A stretch of 64,000 bases of DNA from Listeria cornellensis FSL F6-0969 (GTDB lineage Bacteria > Bacillota > Bacilli > Lactobacillales > Listeriaceae): assembly GCF_000525855.1 (NCBI RefSeq), contig NZ_AODE01000018.1:29580-93579 (forward strand), given 5' to 3'. This document shows positions 38,775 through 48,548 of this stretch, in pieces (positions within the stretch are counted from its first letter, which is position 1; the number at the start of each line of letters is the position of its first letter). Under the pieces are notes generated by a model. The model searched no databases and was not told the origin of the DNA. It saw only the letters and a program-made list of their open reading frames with translations. Position numbers and translations under genes: made by a program.

Positions 38775-39272
38775 ATGAAGAAAAAATTTCTAATCTTAGC
38801 CATAACACTTGTATTACCATTCCCCGTATTCGCAAGTATTGCACGGGCGGATACTACCAAGAGTGATCAAATAGAAGAGTCCAATACAGTAAAGGAAGAC
38901 AATCAAGAAAGCACACCTCAACTAAAAAGTGTTGTTTTAGGGACAGACATTTCTACCATGGACCCCAAAACTTTTGTTACCGATGTGGCAAACGACGGTG
39001 AAAATATGACGATTTCATTCGGTAATCTAGCAGCTACGAATGTCATCGGAATCTTTGACACAGAAATCAATATCACAAATAATACAACAGAAACAACCAT
39101 AATGGACAATCAAGCATACAGCGTTTACGAAGGCCAATCAAATACGCAACAGGAAAAAACAGTTCAATGGTCAGATAAACAAGGCATACAAATGAAAATC
39201 AATCCCACAGGCGTCAAGGCCGACGTGGACTATGAATCAAGCATCACATGGACATTAAACGATACACCCTAA
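38775..39272 (+). CDS. Short WxL-like secreted protein
   Basis: 165 residues. The signal peptide (KFLILAITLVLPFPVFASIARA) is followed by an acidic, Thr/Asn-rich stretch (residues 25-55). The C-terminus SSITWTLNDTP is the distal motif of a WxL domain, but the proximal Trp-x-Leu is missing, with VQWSDKQ nearby instead. It may be a minimal or divergent WxL domain protein. It precedes a canonical WxL gene by 138 bases, in the same orientation. Confidence 0.75.
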   Translation: MKKKFLILAITLVLPFPVFASIARADTTKSDQIEESNTVKEDNQESTPQLKSVVLGTDISTMDPKTFVTDVANDGENMTISFGNLAATNVIGIFDTEINITNNTTETTIMDNQAYSVYEGQSNTQQEKTVQWSDKQGIQMKINPTGVKADVDYESSITWTLNDTP

Positions 39273-39409
39273 GCTTTAAAAGTAACCGTAAAGGATGTGA
39301 TGCTAAGAGGATCTTAGGATATTTCTTAACATTATAGGATAAAAAGGCAAGGCTAAGTGATCTCGGGATGGCTTCATCAAATCCTGGCACTTTAAAGGAG
39401 AACTTTCAT

Positions 39410-40150
39410 ATGACATTCAAAAAATTCGCGGTAGTAGGTTTGGTAACAATTTCAGCAGTAGCAGCAACTTTAGGTATGGCTAATCAAGCATCAGCAGCAG
39501 AAGTTGGTTCACTTACAACAGATAGCAAAGTGAAATTCACGAAACAAGCAGATGGCACTGTGACACCACCAGTAAACCCGGTAAATCCAGACCAACCACT
39601 TGATCCAGATGCAGAAGTAACACCAGGAACAAGCGGCCCACTAAGTATTGCGTATGTTTCTGAATTTGACTTCGGAACACAAGAAATATCTGGAGAAACA
39701 AAAACATACAACGCGAAATTAGATAGTGTCAAAGTTGGCGGCGAGAACGTAGAAACACCAAATAACGTGCAAGTATCTGATAACCGTGGTAATAATGCAG
39801 GTTGGAAATTAACTGTCGCACAAAATGGCCAATTAAAAGATGGTTCTGCTCGTAACCTAGAAGGCGCAGAAATTGCGATTACAAAAGGAACAGCAGTTAC
39901 AAAAACAGGAACAGGCGTTACAGCTCCGACGGTGAATCAAGAAATTAAACTAAATCCAAATGGCACAGTAGCTATGGTGATGAACGCAGAAGCTAATCAA
40001 GGTATGGGTCATTGGGTTGATAAATTTGGAGCAGACAACACAGCAGCAGCAGACGCTGTTACATTAACAGTGCCAGGTAAATCAGCGAAATATGCCGATT
40101 CAAATTATGCAACAACACTAACTTGGACATTATCTGACACACCTGAATGA
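39410..40150 (+). CDS. WxL-domain surface protein
   Basis: 246 residues. Signal peptide FAVVGLVTISAVAATLGMAN with cleavage near ASAA, a Pro-rich spacer (VTPPVNPVNPDQPLDPDAE), then a WxL domain: proximal GWKLTV at W132 and distal LTWTLSDTPE at W239, with LSIAYVSEFDFGTQEIS as its typical first strand. It binds peptidoglycan non-covalently. ATG 39410 follows AAAGGAGAAC. Together with the preceding gene it forms a small surface-protein pair, and a long hairpin terminator follows. Confidence 0.92.
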   Translation: MTFKKFAVVGLVTISAVAATLGMANQASAAEVGSLTTDSKVKFTKQADGTVTPPVNPVNPDQPLDPDAEVTPGTSGPLSIAYVSEFDFGTQEISGETKTYNAKLDSVKVGGENVETPNNVQVSDNRGNNAGWKLTVAQNGQLKDGSARNLEGAEIAITKGTAVTKTGTGVTAPTVNQEIKLNPNGTVAMVMNAEANQGMGHWVDKFGADNTAAADAVTLTVPGKSAKYADSNYATTLTWTLSDTPE

Positions 40151-40187
40151 TTTAACATAGCAAGAAAGAGCCTAGGAATAAAATAAA

Positions 40188-40233
40188 AAAATGCGTATCA
40201 AAAATCTGATTTCAGATTTTTGATACGCATTTT
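40188..40233. terminator. Long perfect-stem terminator
   Basis: AAAATGCGTATCAAAAATCT pairs with AGATTTTTGATACGCATTTT over 22 bp including the next two bases, with a two-base loop. It acts on the WxL pair, and its 3' A/T-rich tail is weak. Confidence 0.75.
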
Positions 40234-40404
40234 CTCGTTTCAGCATAAAGTAATTGAGAAAACGGAATCTTAATTGATAAAGATAAAAAGCCTACGCTTA
40301 AAAAATAGCATACCTATAATTAAATTCGTTGCTATGATGAAGTAAATGTAACAATGCTTATACATTTATATTTACTTCAAAACAAGAAACATTATAAATA
40401 ACTG

Positions 40405-40433
40405 TTGACAATCCTCCAAAACAAGGTGATAAT
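40405..40433 (+). promoter_or_regulatory. Promoter of ahpCF
   Basis: TTGACA (40405-40410), a 17-bp spacer, then GATAAT with TG ahead (40428-40433). A strong sigma-A promoter 49 bases before the ahpC start. I searched for a PerR box and see only a poor match near 40391. Confidence 0.6.
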
Positions 40434-40481
40434 TTTAAGTGTGTAGTTTCACATAACAGTAGATTTAAAGGAGGAAATACA

Positions 40482-41045
40482 ATGTCATTAATAGGTAAAG
40501 AAATAGAAGAGTTTGCTGCAAAAGCTTTCCATCAAGGTGAATTTATAGATGTTTCATCGGAGAATTTCAAAGGGAAATGGAGTGTAGTCTGTTTTTACCC
40601 AGCTGATTTCACGTTTGTGTGCCCAACGGAACTAGAAGATTTGCAAGATCAATATAAAACATTGCAAGCTTTGGACGTAGAGGTGTACTCCGTTTCAACA
40701 GACACACACTTCACACACAAAGCATGGCATGACGCGTCAGACGCTATTGGCAAAATCGAATATATCATGATTGGCGATCCGACGCATAAAATCTCACGTA
40801 TTTTTGACGTGCTGGATGAAGAAGAAGGTCTCGCAAATCGTGGAACATTCATCATCGACCCAAACGGTGTTGTTCAAACAATCGAAATTAACGCAGACGG
40901 TATTGGTCGCGACGCCAGCACATTAGTGGATAAAATCCGCGCTGCACAATATGTACGAAATAATCCAGGCGAAGTTTGTCCCGCAAAATGGAAAGAAGGC
41001 GCGGATACGCTGAAACCAAGCCTAGACTTAGTAGGTAAAATCTAA
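40482..41045 (+). CDS. ahpC: AhpC, alkyl hydroperoxide reductase peroxiredoxin
   Basis: 187 residues. The peroxidatic Cys is in [13 protein letters not shown] (about residue 47) and the resolving Cys in GEVCPAKW (about 166), a typical 2-Cys AhpC-type Prx with [11 protein letters not shown] and GGLG/YF-type C-terminus. It reduces peroxides with electrons from AhpF. Strong RBS (AAAGGAGG). AhpF follows by two bases. Confidence 0.97.
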   Translation: MSLIGKEIEEFAAKAFHQGEFIDVSSENFKGKWSVVCFYPADFTFVCPTELEDLQDQYKTLQALDVEVYSVSTDTHFTHKAWHDASDAIGKIEYIMIGDPTHKISRIFDVLDEEEGLANRGTFIIDPNGVVQTIEINADGIGRDASTLVDKIRAAQYVRNNPGEVCPAKWKEGADTLKPSLDLVGKI

Positions 41046-41047
41046 AA

Positions 41048-42578
41048 ATGGCATTAGATAAAGAAATCAAAGCACAACTTGCGGGTTATCTGGATTTACT
41101 AGAACAAGATATTGTTTTAAAAGTAAGTGTCGCAACAGATGAAAACTCGCAAAAACTACTTGAATTCGTTACGGAAATCGCGGATATGTCTCCAAAAATT
41201 CGTTTAGAAAACGGCTCATTTTCTAGAACACCGAGCTTTAGTGTCGAACGTGAAGAGGAAGATTTCGGCATTGCTTTTGCTGGGATTCCGTTAGGTCATG
41301 AATTTACTTCACTGATTTTGGCATTACTACAAGTAAGTGGTCGTCCACCGAAAATCAGTGATGATATCATTGCCCAAATCAAAAAAAATCAACACGCCGC
41401 ATCATTTTGAGTCTTACGTAAGTTTGACATGCCACAATTGCCCAGATATCGTTCAGGCACTTAACATCATGAGCGTGCTAAATCCGAATATCTCGCATAC
41501 AATGATCGAAGGTGGCATGTTTAAAGACGAAGTAGAAGCCAAAAACATCATGGCCGTACCGACTATTTTTGAAAATGGAGTGCTATTTGGAAGTGGTCGC
41601 ATGACAATCGAGCAAATCATCGTAAAAATCGTAGGTGAAGCAGATGCCTCCGAATTTGAAGATAAAGACCCGTTTGACGTCCTCGTAATCGGTGGCGGTC
41701 CAGCAGGTGCTAGTGCTGCGATCTATGCCGCGCGTAAAGGGATTCGCACTGGTATTGTAGCAGATACTTTCGGCGGTCAGGTTCTAGAAACGCTAAGCAT
41801 CGAGAACGTGATTGGAACGAAATATACAGAAGGTCCAAAACTGATTGCGCAGATTGAAGAACATGTGAACGAATATGGCGTTGATGTGATGAAACAAGTA
41901 CGCGCTAAAAGCATCGAGAAGAACGAAAACGTGGAAGTCACACTTGAAAATGGTGCTGTTTTAACGACTAAAACGGCGATTATCTCAACGGGCGCAAGAT
42001 GGCGCAACATTGGCGTTCCTGGTGAACAGGAGTTCAAAAACAAAGGCGTGGCGTATTGTCCGCACTGTGACGGTCCACTTTTTGAAGGGAAAAATGTCGC
42101 TGTCGTTGGCGGTGGGAATTCCGGTATCGAGGCTGCGATTGATTTGGCTGGTACGGTGAAGCATGTGACTGTGCTCGAATTTATGCCGGAATTAAAAGCC
42201 GATGATGTTTTGCAGAAGCGTCTTTACTCCTTACCGAATGTCACTGTTTTGAAAAATGTACAAACGAAAGAAATCACAGGACAGGACAAAGTGAGCGGCG
42301 TTACTTATGTGAACCGCGAAACGGGCGCAGAAGTTCATGTTGATGTAGAGGGCGTCTTCATCTTGATTGGCCTAGCTCCGAACACGGAATGGCTTGGAGA
42401 CGATATCGAGCGCAATAAAATGGGCGAGATTATCACGAATAAACACGGCGAGACAAGCGTTCCTGGAATATTCGCGGCTGGGGATTGCACGGACAGTGCC
42501 TATAAACAAATCATTATTTCGATGGGTTCCGGTGCTACAGCAGCACTTGGCGCGTTTGATTATATGATTCGAAACTAA
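41048..42578 (+). pseudogene. ahpF: AhpF, alkyl hydroperoxide reductase flavoprotein, frameshifted at A8
   Basis: Repaired length about 510 residues. The first frame gives the N-terminal thioredoxin-like half (MALDKEIKAQLAGYLDLLEQ) and breaks at A8 41381-41388. One A fewer reads IAQIKKINTPHHFESYVSL and enters the second frame, which has the CxxC of TCHNCPDI, FAD site IGGGPAGASAA, redox CPHCDG (CxxC) and [10 protein letters not shown] for NAD. It passes electrons to AhpC. Since an AhpC partner is intact, the break is probably a reading error. Confidence 0.93.
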
Positions 42579-42695
42579 TAAAAGCTATCGATTTGCAACG
42601 ATTTTAAGTTGTAGGTCGGTAGTTTTTTGTGGTTCTCCAAAATTGGCATCTCGTGGTATACTGAATAAAAATGTATGAGTTAAAGGAGAAACGAG

Positions 42696-43313
42696 ATGGC
42701 AGATGTAATTATAGTTGGGGATGGCGGTCATAGCAAAGTTGTTCGGGAATGCTTGGAGCAGCAAGGTGTTGACACGATTATCGGGATTCTTGACAACAAA
42801 TATACGAGTTACGAAAAACAAGGAGCCCAATTCCGAGCCCCGTTTGACGATTTTGAGCAATATAAAAAAGATACAACGTTATGGTTCATCGCTATTGGTG
42901 ATAACAAGGCGCGTGCGGGAGTCGCTGCAAAATTAGGTGATGTGCCGTATGCAACGATTATACATCCGACGGCGATTGTTTCGAATGCTGCGACCATTGA
43001 GCCAGGCAGTGTCATCATGCCGTTAGTAGTTATCCAGCCAGATAGCGTTATTGGCGCGCATACTATCATTAATACGGGCGCGATTGTGGAGCATGACGTT
43101 ATTATTTCCGAGGCAGCGCACGTTTCGCCAAGGGCTACAGTGACAGGAGGTGTCAAAATTGGGACAGGTGTTCATGTTGGGGCTTCGGCTGTTGTGAATC
43201 CGGGGCTAGATTTAGGCGCGTATTCTGTGATTGGCGCGGGCGCGGTAGTTGTTGGTGATACGGAGGCCGGGATGACGTATGTTGGCGTGCCTGCAAGGAA
43301 GATGGAGAAGTGA
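42696..43313 (+). CDS. NeuD/PglD-type sugar O-acyltransferase
   Basis: 205 residues. An N-terminal nucleotide-binding piece (VIIVGDGGHSKVVRECLE) and a left-handed beta-helix of hexapeptide repeats (VIMPLVVIQPDSVIGAHTII, VIGAGAVVVGDTEAGMTYVG) ending in VPARK. These enzymes acetylate amino sugars (PglD, NeuD, EpsM) or similar. TAAAGGAGAAACG precedes the ATG. It stands ahead of the exopolysaccharide locus and may modify a sugar of it. Confidence 0.85.
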   Translation: MADVIIVGDGGHSKVVRECLEQQGVDTIIGILDNKYTSYEKQGAQFRAPFDDFEQYKKDTTLWFIAIGDNKARAGVAAKLGDVPYATIIHPTAIVSNAATIEPGSVIMPLVVIQPDSVIGAHTIINTGAIVEHDVIISEAAHVSPRATVTGGVKIGTGVHVGASAVVNPGLDLGAYSVIGAGAVVVGDTEAGMTYVGVPARKMEK

Positions 43314-43399
43314 AACATTGTGACATATACATCGAACTAGCTGCGGGGCTACTTTGAACCCGTGTCAGAAAAAATGAATTACAAAGCAACTATTTTTAA

Positions 43400-43490
43400 T
43401 AAAAAGCGATAGACAGTTGAATGACTGTACCACGAACGTTAAAGTTTGAGGTGCATATCATACATCCACTGTGCATCGCTTTTTTTTTTG
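43400..43490 (+). ncRNA. Possible terminated sRNA or hairpin in the 430-bp gap
   Basis: AAAAGCGAT at 43401 can pair with ATCGCTTTT ending in T9 at 43490, closing an 80-nt loop that contains smaller pairs such as GACAGT. It may be a terminator of the NeuD-like gene or a small RNA. No promoter was identified. Confidence 0.25.
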
Positions 43491-43640
43491 CGAAATAACG
43501 TTCATAAAGTAGTAACAATATAGAAGCCCGAATTCTAATACACTGGAAAACATAAATGAAAAGTACTGGTAACATTGAAATTGTGATCAAGTGGCAAATT
43601 TGAATAGTAAGTAAAGCATTTTTAGAAATTGAAAAAAAAA

Positions 43641-43689
43641 TATCAATTATGTGGAATCTAGCGGTTTTGGCAATTTCGGATGATAAGCT
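43641..43689 (+). promoter_or_regulatory. EPS promoter module 1 (upstream box plus extended -10)
   Basis: TATCAATTATGTGGAA at 43641-43656 and TGATAAGCT at 43681-43689, with TTGA-poly(A) just upstream. This is one of three copies with identical 49-bp geometry (also 46278 and 49859). No -35 is present. It drives the DUF4352 lipoprotein gene starting at 43744. Confidence 0.6.
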
Positions 43690-43743
43690 ATTAGTAGATC
43701 AAGCACAACAAATCTCCCAATGAAGAAAGGAAGAACCTATATT

Positions 43744-44196
43744 ATGAAGAAAAGAAATTGGATTGCGTTATTCGTCCTTAGTTTGACTTTAGCAATGACA
43801 GTTGTCGGATGTGGAAAAGCAGTAAGTGATGACATCGGCAAAACGAGAACGGCAAACGGCCTGGAAATCACGCTCGTAAATGTAGAAATGAAAGACAGCA
43901 ACGACAACAAAAAGCAGACAGCCAAAATCGATTTCTCCATTAAAAACACTGGAAAAGAAGAGTCAGGAGCAGGCGCGGGTGACTTCGTAATCGAAACGAA
44001 AGATGGCAAAAAACATCAGGTTAATGGACTAAATGCCAATAACTTCGGAGACGCTATCGCAACTGGAAAAACGCTAAAGGGCTCAGGTTTCTATGAAATC
44101 CCAGCAGATCAAAAAGAGTTCACCGTATTGTACGAACCAGTTTCTGAAGAACCCATGGAAAAAATCGCATGGACAATCACAGTTCCCTCTAAATAA
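43744..44196 (+). CDS. DUF4352 lipoprotein
   Basis: 150 residues. The lipobox VVGC follows a signal peptide (IALFVLSLTLAMTVV). The mature domain (NGLEITLVNVEMKD, KNTGKEESGAGAGDFVI, DGKKHQVNGLNANN) is the DUF4352 Ig-like fold often found in bacterial lipoproteins. It is anchored outside the membrane. ATG 43744 is preferred because AAGGAAG lies ahead; the ATG eight codons upstream lacks a ribosome site. It sits behind EPS promoter module 1, ahead of the dehydrogenase gene. Confidence 0.82.
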   Translation: MKKRNWIALFVLSLTLAMTVVGCGKAVSDDIGKTRTANGLEITLVNVEMKDSNDNKKQTAKIDFSIKNTGKEESGAGAGDFVIETKDGKKHQVNGLNANNFGDAIATGKTLKGSGFYEIPADQKEFTVLYEPVSEEPMEKIAWTITVPSK

Positions 44197-44275
44197 GAAG
44201 TAACGAGATCAAGGTTCGGCGAGAAATAGCGTTGAGCCTTGCATCATTAAAAATCGGAAAGGCGGAATTTTATCA

Positions 44276-45544
44276 ATGAAAATTACAGTAGTAGGTCTTG
44301 GATATATCGGATTGCCAACAGCTATTCTTTTTGCGAAGTATGGGAATGCAGTCACGGGTGTTGACCTATCGCCGGTGATGACGGAAAATTTGAACGCTGG
44401 CCGTATTCATATTGAAGAAACAGGTTTGACGGAAGATTTACAAGATGCACTAGCACTCGGGAATTTCCGCGCTAGCACAACACCGGTAAGCGCTGACGCA
44501 TATATAATCGCGGTACCAACACCAAACAAAGACGATCTTTATAAATCATGTGACACAGCCTACATCGAGTCCGCGCTGATGAGCATCCTCCCACACTTGA
44601 AGAAAAATGACACGATTATTGTCGAGTCCACGATTGCCCCGCGTACCATGTCGGACGTCGTTCAACCATTAATTGAAAACGAAGGCTTCAGGGTCGGGGA
44701 AAACATCTACTTGGCGCATTGTCCAGAGCGCGTTTTGCCAGGGAATATCATGCACGAACTTGTTCATAACCCGCGTATCATCGGCGGTATCACAGAAAAA
44801 TGTACCGAAAAAGCAGCCGCAGTATATGGCGCATTTGTAGAAGGCGAGATTATCAAAGCCCAAGCTGGTGAAGCAGAACTTAGCAAACTGATGGAAAATA
44901 CGTATCGTGACGTCAACATCGCACTCGCTAATGAGCTTGCCAAAATTAGTAACCACCTCGGAATCGATGCTTTGCGCGTTATCGAAATGGCGAACAAGCA
45001 TCCACGTGTGAACTTGCATCAACCAGGACCAGGCGTTGGCGGTCACTGTTTAGCGGTAGACCCATATTTCGTTATCGCCGCAGCACCAGAACAATCCCCA
45101 CTTATGCAAACAGCGCGTGAAGTCAACAACAGCATGCCAGCCCATGTTGTTTCCCAAGTAGAAGCGTTGATGGCAGAGCAAGACGGTAATCGCGTCACAC
45201 TTTTTGGCCTCACCTATAAAGGAAACATTGACGATATCCGCGAAAGTCCAGCCATGGAAATTAAAGAAATGCTCATCGAATCAGGATTTGACGTGAAAGT
45301 CTTTGATCCCCATGTTGCGTCAGAAATTTTAACGGGTGAAGAATCTTGTGAAGATAGTTCATTAATTGTCGTACTCAGCGATCACAGCGAGTTCCGCGAT
45401 ATCCCAACGAGCTATACAGACAAAATGCGCGAATCAATTCTATTCGACACGAAAAATACTGTTCAAACAGTCGGAGCAGGCGTCACATACTACAATTACG
45501 GCAACCTGCACCAAGCAAACGCTAAACAAACCGTATCGATTTAA
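44276..45544 (+). CDS. UDP-N-acetyl-D-mannosamine dehydrogenase (WecC/CapL family)
   Basis: 422 residues. An N-terminal Rossmann fold (KITVVGLGYIGLPTAILFAK), a middle helical domain, and a C-terminal domain with GPGVGGHCLAVDPYF, where Cys is the catalytic thiol. This matches two-step UDP-ManNAc (or UDP-GlcNAc) to uronate oxidation. It supplies UDP-ManNAcA or a related uronate to the exopolysaccharide repeat. It follows the lipoprotein gene by about 80 bases. Confidence 0.93.
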   Translation: MKITVVGLGYIGLPTAILFAKYGNAVTGVDLSPVMTENLNAGRIHIEETGLTEDLQDALALGNFRASTTPVSADAYIIAVPTPNKDDLYKSCDTAYIESALMSILPHLKKNDTIIVESTIAPRTMSDVVQPLIENEGFRVGENIYLAHCPERVLPGNIMHELVHNPRIIGGITEKCTEKAAAVYGAFVEGEIIKAQAGEAELSKLMENTYRDVNIALANELAKISNHLGIDALRVIEMANKHPRVNLHQPGPGVGGHCLAVDPYFVIAAAPEQSPLMQTAREVNNSMPAHVVSQVEALMAEQDGNRVTLFGLTYKGNIDDIRESPAMEIKEMLIESGFDVKVFDPHVASEILTGEESCEDSSLIVVLSDHSEFRDIPTSYTDKMRESILFDTKNTVQTVGAGVTYYNYGNLHQANAKQTVSI

Positions 45545-45570
45545 AATAAAAACGAAGGACGTGAACGAAG

Positions 45571-46249
45571 GTGGAAAAAGCAGATTTCAAAATAGCCCAA
45601 ACAACAACCCAATATTCCGAACAACGAAAATCACATGAAAAGCCGGTGCATGACAAGGTATGGCGGGTATTTGATTTCATCGCTGCCATCATCGCGCTCA
45701 TCATTTCAGCCCCAATTCTCCTTATTATTGCCACGAGCATCAAACTCGAAAATTGGAAAGCCCCCGTATTCTTTAAACAAAAACGCGTCGGCAAAAACGG
45801 CGAAAATTTTTCAGATGTATAAATTCCGTTCGATGTATGTCGATTCAGAGGCGCAACTAGCCAAGCTCCAAGCCCAGAACGAAATGGATGGGCACATGTT
45901 CAAAATGAAAGACGATCCGCGCATCACAAAAGTCGGTAAATGGATTCGGAAAACAAGCCTAGACGAATTCCCACAGTTTATCAACATCCTAAAAGGCGAC
46001 ATGTCCTTCGTTGGACCGCGCCCGCCGCTAACGACAGAATACGAAAATTATACAAACTATGAAAAGAAACGCATGCTTGTCACACCAGGCTGCACCGGTT
46101 TATGGCAAGTAAGCGGTCGAAATAACGTAAGCTTTCACGAAATGGTGGAATTAGACTTGAAATACATTCAAAAAAGATCCATACGCCTGAATATCAAGAT
46201 TTTACTCCTAACATTCAAGGAATTTACCGGTAAAGGAAGTGGAATGTAA
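45571..46249 (+). pseudogene. Priming sugar-phosphate transferase (WcaJ/EpsL family), frameshifted at T5
   Basis: A short Und-P sugar transferase of about 225 residues. The first frame gives a cytoplasmic tail, the membrane helix VFDFIAAIIALIISAPILLI and FFKQKRVGKNG. It stops after ENFSDV. Removing one T from 45807-45811 reads ENFQMYKFRSMYVDSE, the family signature, and continues to DEFPQFINILKGDMSFVGPR and CTGLWQVSGRN. It links the first sugar-1-P to undecaprenyl phosphate. GTG 45571 starts the frame, with a weak SD. Unlike the others this tract is short, so a real mutation is conceivable. Confidence 0.85.
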
Positions 46250-46277
46250 CCCATCCGTCCGAACTATTGATAAAAAG

Positions 46278-46326
46278 TATCAATTATCTGGAATATACCA
46301 AATGTAAACACATTTCCTGTTACACT
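46278..46326 (+). promoter_or_regulatory. EPS promoter module 2
   Basis: TATCAATTATCTGGAA at 46278-46293 and extended -10 TGTTACACT at 46318-46326. TTGATAAAA lies 11 bases further upstream. Drives the WecG/TagA-like gene at 46363. Confidence 0.65.
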
Positions 46327-46362
46327 TGTAGTACAAGAAAGAACAAGAAAGGACGAACGCAA

Positions 46363-47113
46363 ATGAGAACCCAGTTGCTCGGCAGTAACTTAGATTGCTT
46401 GACTCTGTCAGAAACTTTAATACGAATAGAAACAATAATCAAAAAAAAGAATTCCCACACAGCATGTTGTCATTAACGCAAACAAAATAAACCTTATGCA
46501 CGAAGATGCCAAGCTAAGAGACATCGTCAACGCCTCTCCTCTCATCAATGCGGACGGCTCCTCGATTGTTTTAGCAGGAAAGCTACTCGGACACGACATC
46601 CCAGAACGCGTCACCGGCATCGACCTATTTGAAGAACTACTCGACATTTGTAACGAAAAAGGACACCGCCCGTATTTTCTCGGAGCGACCCAAGAAGTTA
46701 TCGAAAAAATCGAATCACACTACAAACAAAAATATCCAAACATGTCCTTCGCAGGATTCCGAAATGGTTATTTCCAACCCGAAGAATCAGCAGACATCGC
46801 CGACACAATCCGCGAAAGTAAAGCAGACGTCCTATTCCTCGCCTTTTCCAGCCCACAAAAAGAATACTGGGCAAGCGAACATCTAGAACGACTAGACGTA
46901 CCATTCGTCATGGGTGTAGGCGGTAGCTTCGATGTTATCGCAGGCAAAACTACAAGAGCCCCACAATGGATGCAAAAAGCAGGATTAGAATGGTTTTACC
47001 GCTTTATCCAAGAACCACGTCGCATGTTCCGCCGTTACTTCCTAGGCAATTTACAATTTTTAAATCATATCAAAAACGAAAAAATGAATCTTCGAAAAGC
47101 CAATCGCCAATAA
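46363..47113 (+). pseudogene. WecG/TagA/CpsF-family glycosyltransferase, frameshifted at A8
   Basis: Repaired length about 250 residues. MRTQLLGSNLDCLTLSETL opens the frame, which breaks at A8 46441-46448. One A fewer gives IIKKRIPTQHVVINANKIN and continues into ERVTGIDLFEELLD, FLGATQEVIEKIESHYKQKY, VLFLAFSSPQKEYWASEH and VMGVGGSFDVIAGKTTRAPQ, the WecG/TagA family blocks. It probably adds ManNAc or ManNAcA as the second sugar. AAAGGACG precedes the ATG. Confidence 0.9.
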
Positions 47114-47126
47114 GGAAGGAGAAACA

Positions 47127-47831
47127 ATGAAAGAAACTATTAGTATCAAAGCCATTTTTCAGATCATTAAGCGACATTTGTTGCTTTTAATAAGTACAGC
47201 CGTTATCGGAATCCTAATCGCAGGTGCCGCGCTAACGTTCCTCATCACACCGATGTATGAAGCTAAAACGCAAATTCTAGTCACACAGACCGTACAAGAC
47301 GCAGGTGCAAACAACATTCAAACGTCCGAAGTACAAGCCAACATCCAGCTCGTTAATACCTACACAGCCCTACTAACAAGCCCGCGAATCCTTGATGATG
47401 TGGCGTACAAACTAGGTGGAGACTACACAGCAAGCAAGCTCATGGGTAAAATCACGGTAGCTAGCCAACACAATTCCCAAGTCATCAACGTTAGCGTACA
47501 AGATGAAGATCAAGCCCAAGCAGCCCTTATTGCCAACGCAGTCGCCGAATCTTTCGCAAAAATCACACCAGACGTGATGAACGTAAATAACATCGAGATT
47601 TTAGCAAAAGCAACGGTCACAGCCAATCCAAAACCAGTGAGTCTAAGTCCCGTTCTACTAATCGCTGGTGGCGCAGTTGCAGGACTTATGATCGGTTTTC
47701 TCATCATGGTTATCCGCGTTATCTTTAACACAAAATTCAAAGACGAAACAGATGTCATCGAAGAGTTAGGCATTCCGCTACTTGGAAATATCGCTAAGAT
47801 CCCAGAAAATCACGAGGAAGGGTGGAAATAA
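47127..47831 (+). CDS. Wzz/YveK-type polysaccharide co-polymerase (BY-kinase activator)
   Basis: 234 residues. Two membrane helices (LLLLISTAVIGILIAGAALTFLI near the start shortened here to LLISTAVIGILIAGAAL, and LLIAGGAVAGLMIGFLIMVI) flank an extracellular domain with YEAKTQILVTQTVQDAGANN, the CapA/YveK type. It controls chain length and activates the kinase encoded next, which follows directly (stop at 47831, ATG at 47832). No tyrosine phosphatase gene is present in the locus. Confidence 0.9.
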   Translation: MKETISIKAIFQIIKRHLLLLISTAVIGILIAGAALTFLITPMYEAKTQILVTQTVQDAGANNIQTSEVQANIQLVNTYTALLTSPRILDDVAYKLGGDYTASKLMGKITVASQHNSQVINVSVQDEDQAQAALIANAVAESFAKITPDVMNVNNIEILAKATVTANPKPVSLSPVLLIAGGAVAGLMIGFLIMVIRVIFNTKFKDETDVIEELGIPLLGNIAKIPENHEEGWK

Positions 47832-48548
47832 ATGAGAAAAACGAAAAAGAAAGCAAAAGCAGAAACTCGTCATAGACGCCAGAAAAGCACGGAGCCACAA
47901 AAATTAATTGCCAAACTAAGCCCGAAGTCACCACATTCTGAGTTGTTCCGATCTGTACGTACAAACATTGAGTTCTCAAGCGTTGACAAAGTCATGAAAT
48001 CGATCCTAATCACATCCTCCGAGCCCGATTCAGGAAAATCGATCATCTGTGCCAACTTAGCCGTCGTATTTGCCCAACAAGGCAAGAAAACACTACTCAT
48101 CGATGCCGATTTACGTAAACCAACCGTGAAAAAAATCTTCCCAGGAGCCGCATCACACGGTTTAACAGGAATTTTAACGAATAAAATCACGATCAGCGAA
48201 GCGATTTGCGAGACAGATGTGGAGGATTTATACGTTTTACCAGCAGGCGTTGTTCCCCCAAACCCATCCGAGCTTCTAGGTTCTGAGAAAATGAAGCAAG
48301 TGTACGCCGAGCTTTACGAGCTATTCGATCAAATCATCTTTGACACACCGCCAATTCAGCTCGTAGTTGACGCACAACTTCTCTGTTCTTTCGTTGACGG
48401 CTCGATTCTACTCGTTCGTAGCGACCATTCCTCGAGAGAAAACAGTAAAAAAGCATTAGAAAAATTACAAAGCGGAAGCGCACACGTAATTGGAAGTATT
48501 TTCAATGACCAAAAAATGAAAATGGAAGGATACTATTATGCCAACTAA
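47832..48548 (+). CDS. BY-kinase (CapB/YwqD-type tyrosine kinase)
   Basis: 238 residues. Walker A SSEPDSGKSI, Walker A' LLIDADLRKP and Walker B IIFDTPP match bacterial tyrosine kinases. A basic N-terminus precedes SELFRSVRTNIEF. The C-terminus ends in a short Tyr cluster (GYYYAN) for autophosphorylation. It is the cytoplasmic partner of the preceding co-polymerase. The last 11 bases overlap the LicD gene. Confidence 0.93.
   Translation: MRKTKKKAKAETRHRRQKSTEPQKLIAKLSPKSPHSELFRSVRTNIEFSSVDKVMKSILITSSEPDSGKSIICANLAVVFAQQGKKTLLIDADLRKPTVKKIFPGAASHGLTGILTNKITISEAICETDVEDLYVLPAGVVPPNPSELLGSEKMKQVYAELYELFDQIIFDTPPIQLVVDAQLLCSFVDGSILLVRSDHSSRENSKKALEKLQSGSAHVIGSIFNDQKMKMEGYYYAN

Noticed and set aside
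40380..40481. PerR box ahead of ahpC
   Set aside because: Only a weak TTATAA match near 40391 without the second half-site.
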